From assembly GCF_001458175.1 (NCBI RefSeq), contig NZ_CYPW01000006.1:385337-449336 (forward strand): 64,000 nt of DNA, given 5' to 3'. The stretch comes from Shimia marina. Its GTDB lineage: Bacteria > Pseudomonadota > Alphaproteobacteria > Rhodobacterales > Rhodobacteraceae. Of this stretch, positions 26,080-34,826 are shown in pieces. Every line of letters starts with the position of its first letter. Positions within the stretch are counted from its first letter, which is position 1. The position numbers and the translations under genes are program-made. The notes under the pieces were generated by a model that worked only from the letters and a program-made list of their open reading frames with translations, was not told where the DNA came from and did no database searches.

Positions 26080-27243
26080 ATGATCAAAACTGGCATTGAG
26101 GCGATGAGCTTTTACACGCCTCATCGATACATCAGCCTCGCGACACTGGCCGAAAAACACGGCATCGATCCTGAAAAATTCTCGCGTGGAATTGGGCAGG
26201 AAAAAATTGCGCTGCCCGGCCACGATGAAGACATCGTCACCATGGCCGCAGAGGCGGCGCGACCATTGATTGATCGCTATGGCACCGAAGGCATCGACAC
26301 GGTCCTTTTTGCAACCGAAACCGGTATTGATCAGTCAAAAGCTGCGGGCATTTACGTACACCGCCTGCTGGGCCTACCGGCAAACTGCCGCAATGTTGAA
26401 CTGAAACAGGCCTGCTATTCGGCAACTCCGGCCCTACAGCTCGCCTGTAGCTATGTCGCGCGCCGCCCAGATCGCAAAGTGCTCGTCATTGCCTCAGATG
26501 TGGCGCGCTATGATCGCGAAAGCTCTGGCGAGGCCACCCAAGGGGCGGGCGCTGTTGCCATGTTGATCAGTGCAGATCCGAAATTGCTGGAGATTGGTGC
26601 CGTCTCTGGTTTGTTCTCTGAAGACATTATGGATTTCTGGCGTCCCAACCACCGCCGCACCCCCCTCTTTGACGGCAAGTTCTCCACATTGCGGTACCTA
26701 AACGCTTTGATCGAAGCCTGGCGCGATTACGGTGAAAACGGCGGCAAAGCCTATGAAGATTTTGCACGATTCTGCTATCACCTGCCCTTCTCCCGCATGG
26801 GCGAAAAGGCACACCGCCATCTGGCCAAATCGGCCAAAGCCAGCCTTGATATGGAGATGGCACTTCCTGGCATGCTCTACAATCGCGTTGTCGGAAACAG
26901 CTACACAGCCTCGATCTACCTCGCTCTGATTTCCACATTGGAGAATTCCGAGGACGATCTCACAGGAAAATCCATCGGCCTGTTTTCCTATGGCTCTGGG
27001 GCAACAGGTGAATTTTTCGATGCCACCGTTGTGTCGGGATACCAAGAGCACCTGTTCACACAACACCACCAAGCCATCTTGGAAGACCGTGTGCCAGTCA
27101 GCTATGAGGACTATGTTGAGCTCTGGGGCGCGCCTGTGGCAAAAGACGGCGAAGAGCTGACCTTTGAGGTTGAGGCGCGCGGGCGCTACAGACTGGCAGG
27201 CATCAATGACCACAAGCGCATCTACGTCGACACGCGGGCCTGA
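26080..27243 (+). CDS. hmgS: Hydroxymethylglutaryl-CoA synthase
   Basis: Condenses acetyl-CoA with acetoacetyl-CoA to HMG-CoA. The 387-residue thiolase-fold protein shows the catalytic triad of bacterial HMGS: Glu80 (LFATETGIDQSK), Cys112 (ELKQACYSATPALQ) and His234 (FCYHLPFSRM). MSFYTPHRYISL at the N terminus and LFSYGSGATGEFF near the C terminus also fit. ATG 26080 is chosen since the alternative frame from 26026 runs through the fni stop region. No acetoacetyl-CoA thiolase gene is in the operon, so that activity must come from elsewhere. mvk follows after 10 bases. Confidence 0.96.
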   Translation: MIKTGIEAMSFYTPHRYISLATLAEKHGIDPEKFSRGIGQEKIALPGHDEDIVTMAAEAARPLIDRYGTEGIDTVLFATETGIDQSKAAGIYVHRLLGLPANCRNVELKQACYSATPALQLACSYVARRPDRKVLVIASDVARYDRESSGEATQGAGAVAMLISADPKLLEIGAVSGLFSEDIMDFWRPNHRRTPLFDGKFSTLRYLNALIEAWRDYGENGGKAYEDFARFCYHLPFSRMGEKAHRHLAKSAKASLDMEMALPGMLYNRVVGNSYTASIYLALISTLENSEDDLTGKSIGLFSYGSGATGEFFDATVVSGYQEHLFTQHHQAILEDRVPVSYEDYVELWGAPVAKDGEELTFEVEARGRYRLAGINDHKRIYVDTRA

Positions 27244-27253
27244 AGCCTCGGAT

Positions 27254-28363
27254 ATGTCTTTGGCGCACTCCCCCGGCAAGCTCATCTTGTCAGGGGAGCA
27301 TTCTGTGCTATATGGAGCCCCTGCGCTTGCAATGGCTCTGGCACAATATACCGAGGTGAAGTTCGTTCCTCAGGGCCCCGGAGAGGGCCTGCGCACAGCG
27401 TTTGAAAACCTATCTTCTGGCGTCGACTATCCTCTCAAGCTCTTGCACAAATTCAAGAACTCCCTCGATAAACGCTTTGATCAATTCAAGCGTGGCGAAT
27501 TGCTGGTCCATGAAATCCTGACACACCCGGATGATCTTGCGGTGTATACGCTGGCCTCTTTACTAAAGGACAGCGAAGGCAGCACAGGCACATCCATGAT
27601 GGGCTTTGGCGCGGTAGGGCACCTGCCGCACCCCGGCCAACTTTCCAGCTGTTCCGATCTGCCAATAGGCGCTGGCTTGGGATCATCTGCAGCGGTCGTG
27701 GCCGCCGTAACGATCTTGTTTGAAACGCTCTTAGACCGCCATAAAACCCTTCAGGAACGCTATGAAAGAGTGCGATTTTGCGAGCGGCTCAAGCATGGCA
27801 AAGCCGGCCCGATTGATGCCGCCGCCGTGGTGTATGGCGGATTGGTTCATGTCACAGAAGGAGAGTTGAGTGTGCCTTCTGTCCATAACGCCCATGGTCT
27901 GACAGAAGGAAACGGCTGGTATTGGGTTCTTCATGGCCGCCCGGAAAGCTCCACAGGAGAATGTGTGGCACAGGTGCGCGCTCAGCACGGGCAAGACGCG
28001 CAGCTGTGGCACGCCTTTTCAACCTGCACCAATGGACTGTCACGCGCGCTTTCAGATGGATCAGACGTGATCCCGCTGCTGCGAGAAAACCAATCTTTGC
28101 TCGAACATATTGGTGTGGTCCCAGAACCGGCACAGGTTTTTGTGCAATCTGTCTGCGCCCTTGGCGGAGCCGCAAAAATCTGTGGCGCTGGATCGGTCAA
28201 AGGCGCCGGTGGCGGAGCCATCTTGGTACGGCTGACGGATCACGAAGCGATGCGCCGTCTCATGGAGACCCACCCAGATAAGACTTGGTCTAAGCTGCGC
28301 ATGGCGCAAAAGGGGGCCAGCACAGGCCCTGCGCCTCAGCATCACGCGGCTGCAGAAAGATAG
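27254..28363 (+). CDS. mvk: Mevalonate kinase (GHMP family)
   Basis: Phosphorylates mevalonate with ATP. The 369-residue GHMP kinase has HSPGKLILSGEHSVLYGAPA at the N terminus, the phosphate loop DLPIGAGLGSSAAVVAA (136-150), the likely catalytic Asp188 in AGPIDAAAVVYGG, and the third GHMP motif CGAGSVKGAGGGAILV near the C terminus. Two GHMP kinases stand side by side in this operon; assigning this one as mevalonate kinase and the next as phosphomevalonate kinase rests on gene order in the mevalonate operon of Paracoccus zeaxanthinifaciens, which I recall as mvaA-idi-hcs-mvk-pmk-mvd. ATG 27254 removes an overlap with hmgS. Confidence 0.85.
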   Translation: MSLAHSPGKLILSGEHSVLYGAPALAMALAQYTEVKFVPQGPGEGLRTAFENLSSGVDYPLKLLHKFKNSLDKRFDQFKRGELLVHEILTHPDDLAVYTLASLLKDSEGSTGTSMMGFGAVGHLPHPGQLSSCSDLPIGAGLGSSAAVVAAVTILFETLLDRHKTLQERYERVRFCERLKHGKAGPIDAAAVVYGGLVHVTEGELSVPSVHNAHGLTEGNGWYWVLHGRPESSTGECVAQVRAQHGQDAQLWHAFSTCTNGLSRALSDGSDVIPLLRENQSLLEHIGVVPEPAQVFVQSVCALGGAAKICGAGSVKGAGGGAILVRLTDHEAMRRLMETHPDKTWSKLRMAQKGASTGPAPQHHAAAER

Positions 28364-28368
28364 ATAAC

Positions 28369-29277
28369 ATGAGACACATCTCCGCCAGCGCCCCCGGATC
28401 CATCATGATCTCAGGGGAACATGCCGTGGTCTATGGGCACCGCGCAATTGTGGCCGCCATCGAACAGCGCCTCACTGTGACCCTGACAGAGCGCGCGGAC
28501 CGACAGATCCGCATCACCTCTGAAATTGCCGCCCCGTTTGAAACGTCGCTGGACGATCTTCAGCCCTCAAATCCCTATCGATTTGTGATGGCCTGTATTG
28601 AGGCGCATCATGAGCAGATCGCAGAAGGATTTGATTTAAACATCTCCTCCGAAATTGATCCCACATTAGGTTTGGGCTCCTCCGCAGCCGTGACAATTGC
28701 GGTTCTGGGCGTGCTGACCGCCTTTACAGGGGCAGACAGGAAAGAGCTCCATGATACGGCGGTGTCTATCATCCGTGGCATTCAAGGGCGTGGCAGCGGC
28801 GCGGATCTCGCGGCCAGCCTGACCGGAGGCATGATCAGCTACTGCGCACCGCCCGATGTACAGATCACGCGCCTGCCCCGCCCACCACAATTGGCGCTGT
28901 GTTATGCAGGCTATAAAACCCCGACAGCAGAGGTTCTGCAGCGTATATCTGAGCGCATGCAGGGCAATGAAGCCGCCTTTGCCAAGCTCTATGAAGAAAT
29001 GGGGCAGGAAACGGAAACCGCAATTCTGGCGGCAAAAGGCGAAGACTGGGAAGATTTTAGTGCCAGCCTGACACGCTATCAGGCGTTGATGGAAGATCTT
29101 GGTGTTTGCGACGACACTCTGCGCGGCATCATCACGCGGGCAAACAGGGACCCACAAACACTGGCCGCAAAAATTTCAGGATCAGGCCTTGGGGATTGTG
29201 TGGTGGCACTTGGCACGGTGCCGAAAGGGTTCACAAAGGTCGAACTGGCGATGGAAGGATTGATCATTCATGAGTGA
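28369..29277 (+). CDS. pmk: Phosphomevalonate kinase, GHMP type
   Basis: Converts mevalonate 5-phosphate to the 5-diphosphate. The 302-residue GHMP kinase opens MRHISASAPGSIMISGEHAV, has the phosphate loop DPTLGLGSSAAVTIA (96-110), the motif GIQGRGSGADLAASLTGG with a candidate catalytic Asp144, and the C-terminal AKISGSGLGDCVVAL. It is shorter than the Streptococcus-type PMK and resembles mevalonate kinase in its first half, so on sequence alone it could be taken for a second mevalonate kinase; the position between mvk and mvd supports PMK. It starts 5 bases after mvk and overlaps mvd by 8 bases. Confidence 0.82.
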   Translation: MRHISASAPGSIMISGEHAVVYGHRAIVAAIEQRLTVTLTERADRQIRITSEIAAPFETSLDDLQPSNPYRFVMACIEAHHEQIAEGFDLNISSEIDPTLGLGSSAAVTIAVLGVLTAFTGADRKELHDTAVSIIRGIQGRGSGADLAASLTGGMISYCAPPDVQITRLPRPPQLALCYAGYKTPTAEVLQRISERMQGNEAAFAKLYEEMGQETETAILAAKGEDWEDFSASLTRYQALMEDLGVCDDTLRGIITRANRDPQTLAAKISGSGLGDCVVALGTVPKGFTKVELAMEGLIIHE

Positions 29278-30277
29278 CGCGGCCAAACAGTTGATTGGAA
29301 CGGCCATGACATCGGCCAGTGTACCAAAGCCTTTTGCGGCTTACGCACCCAGCAATATTGCCCTTTCAAAATACTGGGGCAAACGGGATCATGCGCGCAA
29401 TCTCCCTTTAAACAGCTCCCTGTCTATTTCGCTGGCCGATTGGGGATCACACACGCAGGTGAGCCCCTCTGACGATGGTCAGGATCACGTCACGCTCGGA
29501 GGCAAAGAGCTGGCGCTTGATACGCCCTTTGCCGCAAAAGCCCTACGGTTTGCGGATTTGTTTCGCACACATGCCGCCTCCGCACCTCTGCGCATTGACA
29601 CCAACAACACCATTCCCACGGCCGCCGGCCTGGCCTCTTCGGCCTCTGGCTTTGCGGCGCTCACCCGGGCGATCTGTGGGTGTTTTGGCCTGACGGAAAC
29701 CCTGTCAGAGGCGCAGATGAGCCTGATTGCCCGACTTGGCAGCGGCAGCGCCACCCGCTCTTTCTGGCATGGCTTTGTCCGATGGGACAAAGGCACACGC
29801 GAGGATGGCGCCGACAGTTTTGCACACCCTCTGGATCTAAACTGGCCAGAGTTTCGCATCGCCATTTTGCCCGTAGATGTTGGCCCAAAATCGCAATCAT
29901 CACGGGATGGCATGAATCATACGGTTGTCACCAGCCCGTTGTTCAATAGCTGGCCTGATCAGGCCGAGGCCGATTGTGCAGCCATTGAGAGCGCCATCAA
30001 GGAACAAGACTTCGAAACATTGGGTCCGCTGGTCGAAGCCAACGCCTTGGCGATGCATGCGACAATGCAAGCCGCGCGGCCAGCGCTCACCTACCTGACA
30101 TCTGAGAGCTGGACCCTACTGGAACGCTTGTGGCGTGCACGACAAGACGGTTTGCGCGCTTTCGCGACAATGGATGCGGGGGCGAACATCAAATTGATTT
30201 TCCTGAAGCAGGCCGCGACAGATGTGATGGAGATCTTTCCGCAAGCGCAGATGATCGACCCTTTCTCAAAACCGTAA
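29270..30277 (+). CDS. mvaD: Diphosphomevalonate decarboxylase
   Basis: ATP-dependent decarboxylation of mevalonate diphosphate to IPP, the last step of the classical pathway. The 335-residue GHMP protein has AYAPSNIALSKYWGKRD (24-40), NLPLNSSLSISL, the phosphate loop TIPTAAGLASSASGFAAL (114-131), GSGSATRSFWHGFVRW and the catalytic Asp302 in FATMDAGANIKLIF, all diagnostic. ATG 29270 overlaps the end of pmk; a second ATG at 29306 is possible. It ends the operon; no clear terminator follows before the tRNA gene on the other strand. Confidence 0.95.
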   Translation: MSDAAKQLIGTAMTSASVPKPFAAYAPSNIALSKYWGKRDHARNLPLNSSLSISLADWGSHTQVSPSDDGQDHVTLGGKELALDTPFAAKALRFADLFRTHAASAPLRIDTNNTIPTAAGLASSASGFAALTRAICGCFGLTETLSEAQMSLIARLGSGSATRSFWHGFVRWDKGTREDGADSFAHPLDLNWPEFRIAILPVDVGPKSQSSRDGMNHTVVTSPLFNSWPDQAEADCAAIESAIKEQDFETLGPLVEANALAMHATMQAARPALTYLTSESWTLLERLWRARQDGLRAFATMDAGANIKLIFLKQAATDVMEIFPQAQMIDPFSKP

Positions 30278-30355
30278 ACGAAGTTGGCACACATGGAAGC
30301 GTGGTCCACTGGCTTGGCAGATCATGCTGGGTATTGTTCTTGAAACGTCTGCAAC

Positions 30356-30432
30356 TGGTCGGAGTGAGAGGATTCGAACCTCCGGCCCCTGCCTCCCGAA
30401 GACAGTGCTCTACCAGGCTGAGCTACACTCCG
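30356..30432 (-). tRNA. tRNA-Pro (anticodon CGG)
   Basis: A full cloverleaf on the minus strand: acceptor CGGAGTG/CACTCCG, D arm GCTC...GAGC, anticodon stem CTGTC/GGCAG with loop TTCGGGA (anticodon CGG), T arm with GGTTCGAATCC, and an encoded ACCA end. The G after the anticodon (G37) and the sequence fit tRNA-Pro. It is convergent with the mevalonate operon, whose stop is 78 bases away. Confidence 0.95.
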
Positions 30433-30444
30433 ACCGAGATCGGC

Positions 30445-30473
30445 GATTTAGGGCTTTGCCGTTTGGTTGGCAA
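30445..30473 (-). promoter_or_regulatory. Promoter of tRNA-Pro
   Basis: On the minus strand TTGCCA (30468-30473) and TAAATC (30445-30450) are 17 bases apart, a good sigma-70 type pair. The predicted start is 5-7 bases downstream of the -10 box, just ahead of the tRNA 5' end at 30432. The -35 box is only 8 bases from the stop of the upstream DMT gene. Confidence 0.65.
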
Positions 30474-30480
30474 TAGGGAG

Positions 30481-31434
30481 TCATTTCTTTTCAGACCGCG
30501 TTGGCCGCCGCATCGCCTGACTGACACGTAAACTGCCCGGTGAAATACCTCGCGAACGGGTCCGCAAAACCGGGGTTTGTTCTGATGTGCCCCCGGTTGC
30601 TTCTCGTGCAATGATAAACAGGCCACTGGCAACAATAATCCCTGCACCAAGCAATGTGGGCACATCCGGCGTTTCGCCAAAAAACAGCATGCCAAAAATC
30701 ACCGCCCAAATGATCTGAGAATATTGCATCGGGGCAACCAACGCGGCCTCCCCCCAAGTATAAGCCACAACCATCAACAGGGTTGCCACAAAGCCAAAGA
30801 CTGCCACGATGGCAAAACCTGCCAGATCGGAAAGCCCAACAGGCTCATAGGCAAAACTCATTGCCACCGACATCACTGCGACACTGATCAGCAGTGGGTA
30901 AAGCATCAAAACGACGCGGCGCTCCTCACGGCCAATCTTACGTACGATCACAGATTGTAGGGCCACAGCGCTCGCAGCCAACATGGCCGCCAGATGTCCA
31001 CCATTGAGGCTGGTGGCACCAGGACGCACAACGACAAGCACGCCGCACAGCCCAACCAGAACCGCAACGAGGCGGAAAACACCAACTTTCTCACCCAGAA
31101 TGGGAATGGACAGCACAGTGATCAGGAGAGGTGCAGAAAACAAAAGCGCGTAAACCTGTGCCAAGGGCAAAGTGGAAAACGCATAGAAAGCCGCAGTGGG
31201 GGCTATCACGATACATAAAGAGCGAAGCGCCACCCACCATGGGTGAACCGGGCGCAAATTCCCATGTGTCGGATCCCGAACCAACATCAGGGTAATCAGC
31301 GGAAAACTGAACAAAGAGGAGAAAAACACAATCTGAAAAGGCGAGAAACTCGCCCCCAGATGTTTCACCACCATATCATGCGTGGAATAGATCGCGAATG
31401 CCAGCAGGGCCAGCAAGGTAGCTTTGAAATTCAT
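30481..31434 (-). CDS. DMT-superfamily (EamA) transporter
   Basis: A 317-residue exporter-like membrane protein with ten helices in two EamA repeats (MNFKATLLALLAFAIYSTHD ... ILGEKVGVFRLVAVLVGLCG; then AAMLAASAVALQSVIVRKIG ... FFGETPDVPTLLGAGIIVAS). A polar basic tail of about 40 residues follows the last helix (RTRSRGISPGSLRVSQAMRR). ATG 31434 is chosen because the protein then starts at the first helix; the frame could extend to 31545 into the fliP end. The gene separates the mevalonate and flagellar regions and has no visible link to either. Confidence 0.87.
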   Translation of the reverse strand: MNFKATLLALLAFAIYSTHDMVVKHLGASFSPFQIVFFSSLFSFPLITLMLVRDPTHGNLRPVHPWWVALRSLCIVIAPTAAFYAFSTLPLAQVYALLFSAPLLITVLSIPILGEKVGVFRLVAVLVGLCGVLVVVRPGATSLNGGHLAAMLAASAVALQSVIVRKIGREERRVVLMLYPLLISVAVMSVAMSFAYEPVGLSDLAGFAIVAVFGFVATLLMVVAYTWGEAALVAPMQYSQIIWAVIFGMLFFGETPDVPTLLGAGIIVASGLFIIAREATGGTSEQTPVLRTRSRGISPGSLRVSQAMRRPTRSEKK

Positions 31435-31513
31435 GGGGCTGTCTCCGCGCCTGACTGCGCATGCGCCTTCATGCCACGCGTTGCTCCAGAAAGGAAGCAA
31501 CGCACAAAATCCG

Positions 31514-32254
31514 CTAGAAGTAACTGCGCACCAAACTGCCCGCAATCAAGCTCCAGCCATCTGCAATCACAAAGAAAGAGAGCTTAAACGGCAATGACAC
31601 AATCGCCGGTGGCACCATCATCATCCCCATGGACATCAGGACGGCAGCCACAACAAGATCAATGATCAGAAACGGCAGGAAGATCAGAAACCCGATCTGA
31701 AACGCCCGCGCGATTTCAGACAGCATGAAACTTGGAACCAGCACAGACAACGGTGCCTCAGGCCCCGGCGCAACTTCCGCAGTGTCGGGACGCAGCGTGG
31801 CGAGATGTGTGAAGGTATCGGGATCAAGCCGGGCCGCCATGAACAGGCGGAAAGGTTCCGCAGTGCGTTCAAAGGCGGTTTCGAAGTCGATCAGCTCATT
31901 GAGGAGCGGATCCACACCCGTGGTCCAGGCCTGCATGAAGACCGGTTCCATCACATAGTAGGTGAGGAACATGGCCAGCGAGACCATCATCATATTGGGC
32001 GGCGATTGCTGCAACCCGATGGCTTGGCGCAAGATCGACAGCACCGTGACGATGAATGGAAAACATGTCACCATGATTGCGATCCCGGGCGCCATGCTCA
32101 GGACCGTAATCAAAAGGAAGATCTGAATACTGCGCGCCGTCAGCGATCCATCGTCTCCGACAGAGAGATTCAACTCTTGCGCAGAGGCAGCCCCTGCAAG
32201 AGATAGAGTTAGGATCGCAATAGAAACGGCAGCGAGAACTGCCCTGCTCATCAC
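31514..32254 (-). CDS. fliP: Flagellar export gate protein FliP
   Basis: FliP forms, with FliQ and FliR, the export gate at the centre of the MS ring. The 246-residue protein has a cleavable signal peptide (LSLAGAASA), the core helices ending in MAPGIAIMVTCFPFIVTVLS and RQAIGLQQSPPNMMMVSLAM, a periplasmic loop, and the family C terminus FLPFLIIDLVVAAVLMSMGM and MMMVPPAIVSLPFKLSFFVI. It overlaps fliN by 4 bases and is the last gene of the fliF-fliH-fliN-fliP unit. Confidence 0.97.
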   Translation of the reverse strand: MMSRAVLAAVSIAILTLSLAGAASAQELNLSVGDDGSLTARSIQIFLLITVLSMAPGIAIMVTCFPFIVTVLSILRQAIGLQQSPPNMMMVSLAMFLTYYVMEPVFMQAWTTGVDPLLNELIDFETAFERTAEPFRLFMAARLDPDTFTHLATLRPDTAEVAPGPEAPLSVLVPSFMLSEIARAFQIGFLIFLPFLIIDLVVAAVLMSMGMMMVPPAIVSLPFKLSFFVIADGWSLIAGSLVRSYF

Positions 32255-32532
32255 AGGCCGCTTTCGAACTCAGCGACTTCGGTCAAACGCACCGCAAGCT
32301 GCCCCTCTTGCCCGCCTTCCAGCTCTTCCAGCTCTCCGCGTGCAATCAATTTATCGCCGACATAGAGCTCAACAGGGTCATCCACACGTTTGTCCAGCGG
32401 CAGAACAGAATTTTCATTCATGTTCAGCAAATCCCCAATCAACGGGCGCGCTTTGCCCACAGAGATGGTGATCTCCACCGGCACGGATGTGAAAGGGTTG
32501 GAAGAATCGGATTTCATCATTGGATCAGCCAT
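32251..32532 (-). CDS. fliN: Flagellar motor switch protein FliN
   Basis: A 93-residue C-ring protein made almost only of the SpoA/FliN domain: VPVEITISVGKARPLIGDLL, VLPLDKRVDDPVELYVGDKL and IARGELEELEGGQEGQLAVR. FliN binds FliH and the switch. ATG 32532 overlaps the end of fliH by 8 bases; an upstream in-frame start at 32556 would lie inside fliH. It is the only switch-complex protein in the window: FliM and FliG are absent. Confidence 0.94.
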   Translation of the reverse strand: MADPMMKSDSSNPFTSVPVEITISVGKARPLIGDLLNMNENSVLPLDKRVDDPVELYVGDKLIARGELEELEGGQEGQLAVRLTEVAEFESGL

Positions 32533-33121
32533 TCTGGGCCTCCTTGCGGGTTTCATGTGTGAACGCAGTCAAAGCCTCAGAAACAGCTTCAAGAACTTCG
32601 CTCATATCCAGAAGTCGTTCGCGCTCTGCGAACTCAAAACGCACTTGCCCTTCTGACAAGCTCTCATCACGCACCACTTCAACCGGGAACTGCGGCTTTT
32701 CAGGCATCACATCGATGACAGGCTGATAGGCGTCAGGCGCCGCAGAAAGCACAACGGGTGTTTCACTGTTCTCACGAATGATCGTGTTGAGCTGTTCCAC
32801 CACCATCGCGCCAACTGCTTGTTTGGCAATCTCCGGCAGCACGCTCATGATTGCCTTCTCAACCGTGGGCGCAAGGTCGGCCACAATGGCTTCACGTGCT
32901 TCGTGATAAGTGAAGGACAAATCCTGCAACTTGCGGTCCAGTTCCGCAGACACGCTGGCATGCTCTTCGGACTTGGCATTTATCGCATCGTCCCAACCAG
33001 CCTTATAGCCCTGCTCGAAGCTTGCGAGCATATCGTCTTCGTTGGCCACCTGCGGTTGTTCTGGTTCTGGCTGAGGTGCGCTGAAGCCCCCAAAATCTTC
33101 AAATAGATGAGAAATGGACAT
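32525..33121 (-). CDS. fliH: FliH-like flagellar export ATPase regulator
   Basis: A 198-residue protein in the fliH position between fliF and fliN. It opens MSISHLFEDFGGFSAPQPEP, then shows long helices (MLASFEQGYKAGWDDAINAK, ELDRKLQDLSFTYHEAREAI) and a C-terminal domain with VEVVRDESLSEGQVRFEFAE. FliH holds FliI near the gate and links it to FliN. Sequence similarity in this family is weak, so the call relies on the position and the helix pattern. ATG 33121 overlaps the fliF stop. Confidence 0.8.
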   Translation of the reverse strand: MSISHLFEDFGGFSAPQPEPEQPQVANEDDMLASFEQGYKAGWDDAINAKSEEHASVSAELDRKLQDLSFTYHEAREAIVADLAPTVEKAIMSVLPEIAKQAVGAMVVEQLNTIIRENSETPVVLSAAPDAYQPVIDVMPEKPQFPVEVVRDESLSEGQVRFEFAERERLLDMSEVLEAVSEALTAFTHETRKEAQNG

Positions 33122-34764
33122 CAGACGCGCTCCTCGCGATCGTCGAGCCAATGCCGCAGAATTTCAACGGTCTCTTCTTTACGATCCGCAATCAGATTGC
33201 GCAGACGTTCCGCAGCATCGGATTGGGACATGCCGTCATCGCCCATCGGCATACCGCCACCAAGCGCTGGCAAATCACCTGCATCACCACCCATATCGCC
33301 AAGCGCCATAGGCATGCCCATCATACCGCCATCATCCACTTCCCCCATCATAGGGGCCATTGCCGGGAACCCGTCGCCATCATCAAGACCGGGCAGCATT
33401 GGTGCCTCAGCCATGTCGTTCAACTCACCGGAGCCGCCCGCCAGAAGGGGCCGCACCACAAACAAACCAAGGACCAGCGCGACAATGGCAAGCACAGCGG
33501 TCTGAATGATGGACATCAGATCGAGCGTCATACCTTGAAACATTGAGGATTCAGCAGATGTGCCCATAGGGACCAATGGCTGAAAGTTCATCGACTTTAG
33601 CGTGATAACATCGCCCCGGCTTTCATCAAATCCAACCGCAGAGGCCACGAGCTCACGAAGAGCTTCCATTTCTTCTTCAGAGCGTGGCTCCAGAATTGCT
33701 TCGCCCAGCTCGTTCTCTGCGGGTGTGCCATTTACCAAGACAGCAACAGTCATACGACGGACCGCACCCGGCTCGCGGAGAATTTCGCGCTGTGTCTCTG
33801 ACACCTCATAGTTGATTCGCTCTCGCGTCTCACGGTTCTGGTTGGTGGAGCCGGATTCGCCTGCTGCGTCACCGTCTGGCAGATTTGAAGCCACGGTGAC
33901 CGTACCGCTGGCATTCTGAGAATCGGTGCTACGTTCCTCGGTATCTGTGCTGATCGCCACACGGCTGGCGGGATCAAAAATACGTTCCGTGATCGATTCG
34001 GTCTCGGTGACGGTCTCGATACTCACTTCGACCACTGCATTGCCAGGACCAACGCGCGCTTCAAGCAAACGCTGAACGGCCGTACGTGTCGCTTCTTCGC
34101 GGTCTTCACCAACCGTGGTTGTGGTCTCCTCAGCGATGCCAACAAGCCCGCCACTGCCGTCAATCACGGCAACATCTTCGGGTGAGAGCCCAGCAACGGC
34201 AGAGGCCACAAGGAAGCGCAACGCCTGTGCGTGTTTTGTTGGCAAATCACCAGAAGCTGTTGTGATGGTGACAGACGCAGAAGGTTTGATGTGCCGTTGA
34301 AACGGATTGGAAGATGCATTGGCAATATGCACACGCGCCTGATTGATCAGAGGGCTGACAACAATGGTGCGGGCCAGCTCCCCTTCTTTGGCACGCCAAT
34401 ATGCCGCGTCAAACATTTGCGATGTGGTGCCAAACCCAGACAGCGAATCAAGCAGTTCATATCCCTGCGTTGTATTGGCGGGCAGCCCTTCACTGGCCAG
34501 TGTCATGCGCAATTCATCTCGCGAGGCTGATTCTACATAAATGGCGCCACCGCGCACTTCATAAACTGCACCGCGCTGTTCCAGCGCACGCACGACATCC
34601 CCTGCCGCGCCACTCTCAAGACCGCTATAAAGCAGAGCCATTCCGGGTTTGGTCACTGCGCGACCAAGGGAAATTACTGTTGCAAACACCGCAACCGTGG
34701 CCAACACGACGATCGCTTTGCGCCGCGCGTCCAACCCAGTCCACATATTCAATATCTGTTGCAC
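33121..34764 (-). CDS. fliF: Flagellar MS-ring protein FliF
   Basis: FliF builds the inner-membrane MS ring and export-gate housing. The 547-residue protein has an N-terminal helix (AIVVLATVAVFATVISLGRA), ring-building motifs (MALLYSGLESGAAGDVVRAL, VVSPLINQARVHIAN with KPSASVTI), a second helix near residue 430 (IIQTAVLAIVALVLGLFVVR) and a Gly/Met/Asp-rich cytosolic tail ending in AERLRNLIADRKEETVEILR. GTG 34764 follows CGGAG at 7 bases and gives an ordinary N terminus; a longer frame to 34926 has no family match. fliG does not follow; fliH does. Confidence 0.96.
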   Translation of the reverse strand: MQQILNMWTGLDARRKAIVVLATVAVFATVISLGRAVTKPGMALLYSGLESGAAGDVVRALEQRGAVYEVRGGAIYVESASRDELRMTLASEGLPANTTQGYELLDSLSGFGTTSQMFDAAYWRAKEGELARTIVVSPLINQARVHIANASSNPFQRHIKPSASVTITTASGDLPTKHAQALRFLVASAVAGLSPEDVAVIDGSGGLVGIAEETTTTVGEDREEATRTAVQRLLEARVGPGNAVVEVSIETVTETESITERIFDPASRVAISTDTEERSTDSQNASGTVTVASNLPDGDAAGESGSTNQNRETRERINYEVSETQREILREPGAVRRMTVAVLVNGTPAENELGEAILEPRSEEEMEALRELVASAVGFDESRGDVITLKSMNFQPLVPMGTSAESSMFQGMTLDLMSIIQTAVLAIVALVLGLFVVRPLLAGGSGELNDMAEAPMLPGLDDGDGFPAMAPMMGEVDDGGMMGMPMALGDMGGDAGDLPALGGGMPMGDDGMSQSDAAERLRNLIADRKEETVEILRHWLDDREERV

Positions 34765-34826
34765 GTCTTCACTCCGTGGGGCCGTACCTTCTGCACAACC
34801 TTCACGAACTGTTTCTCCTAACAGAC

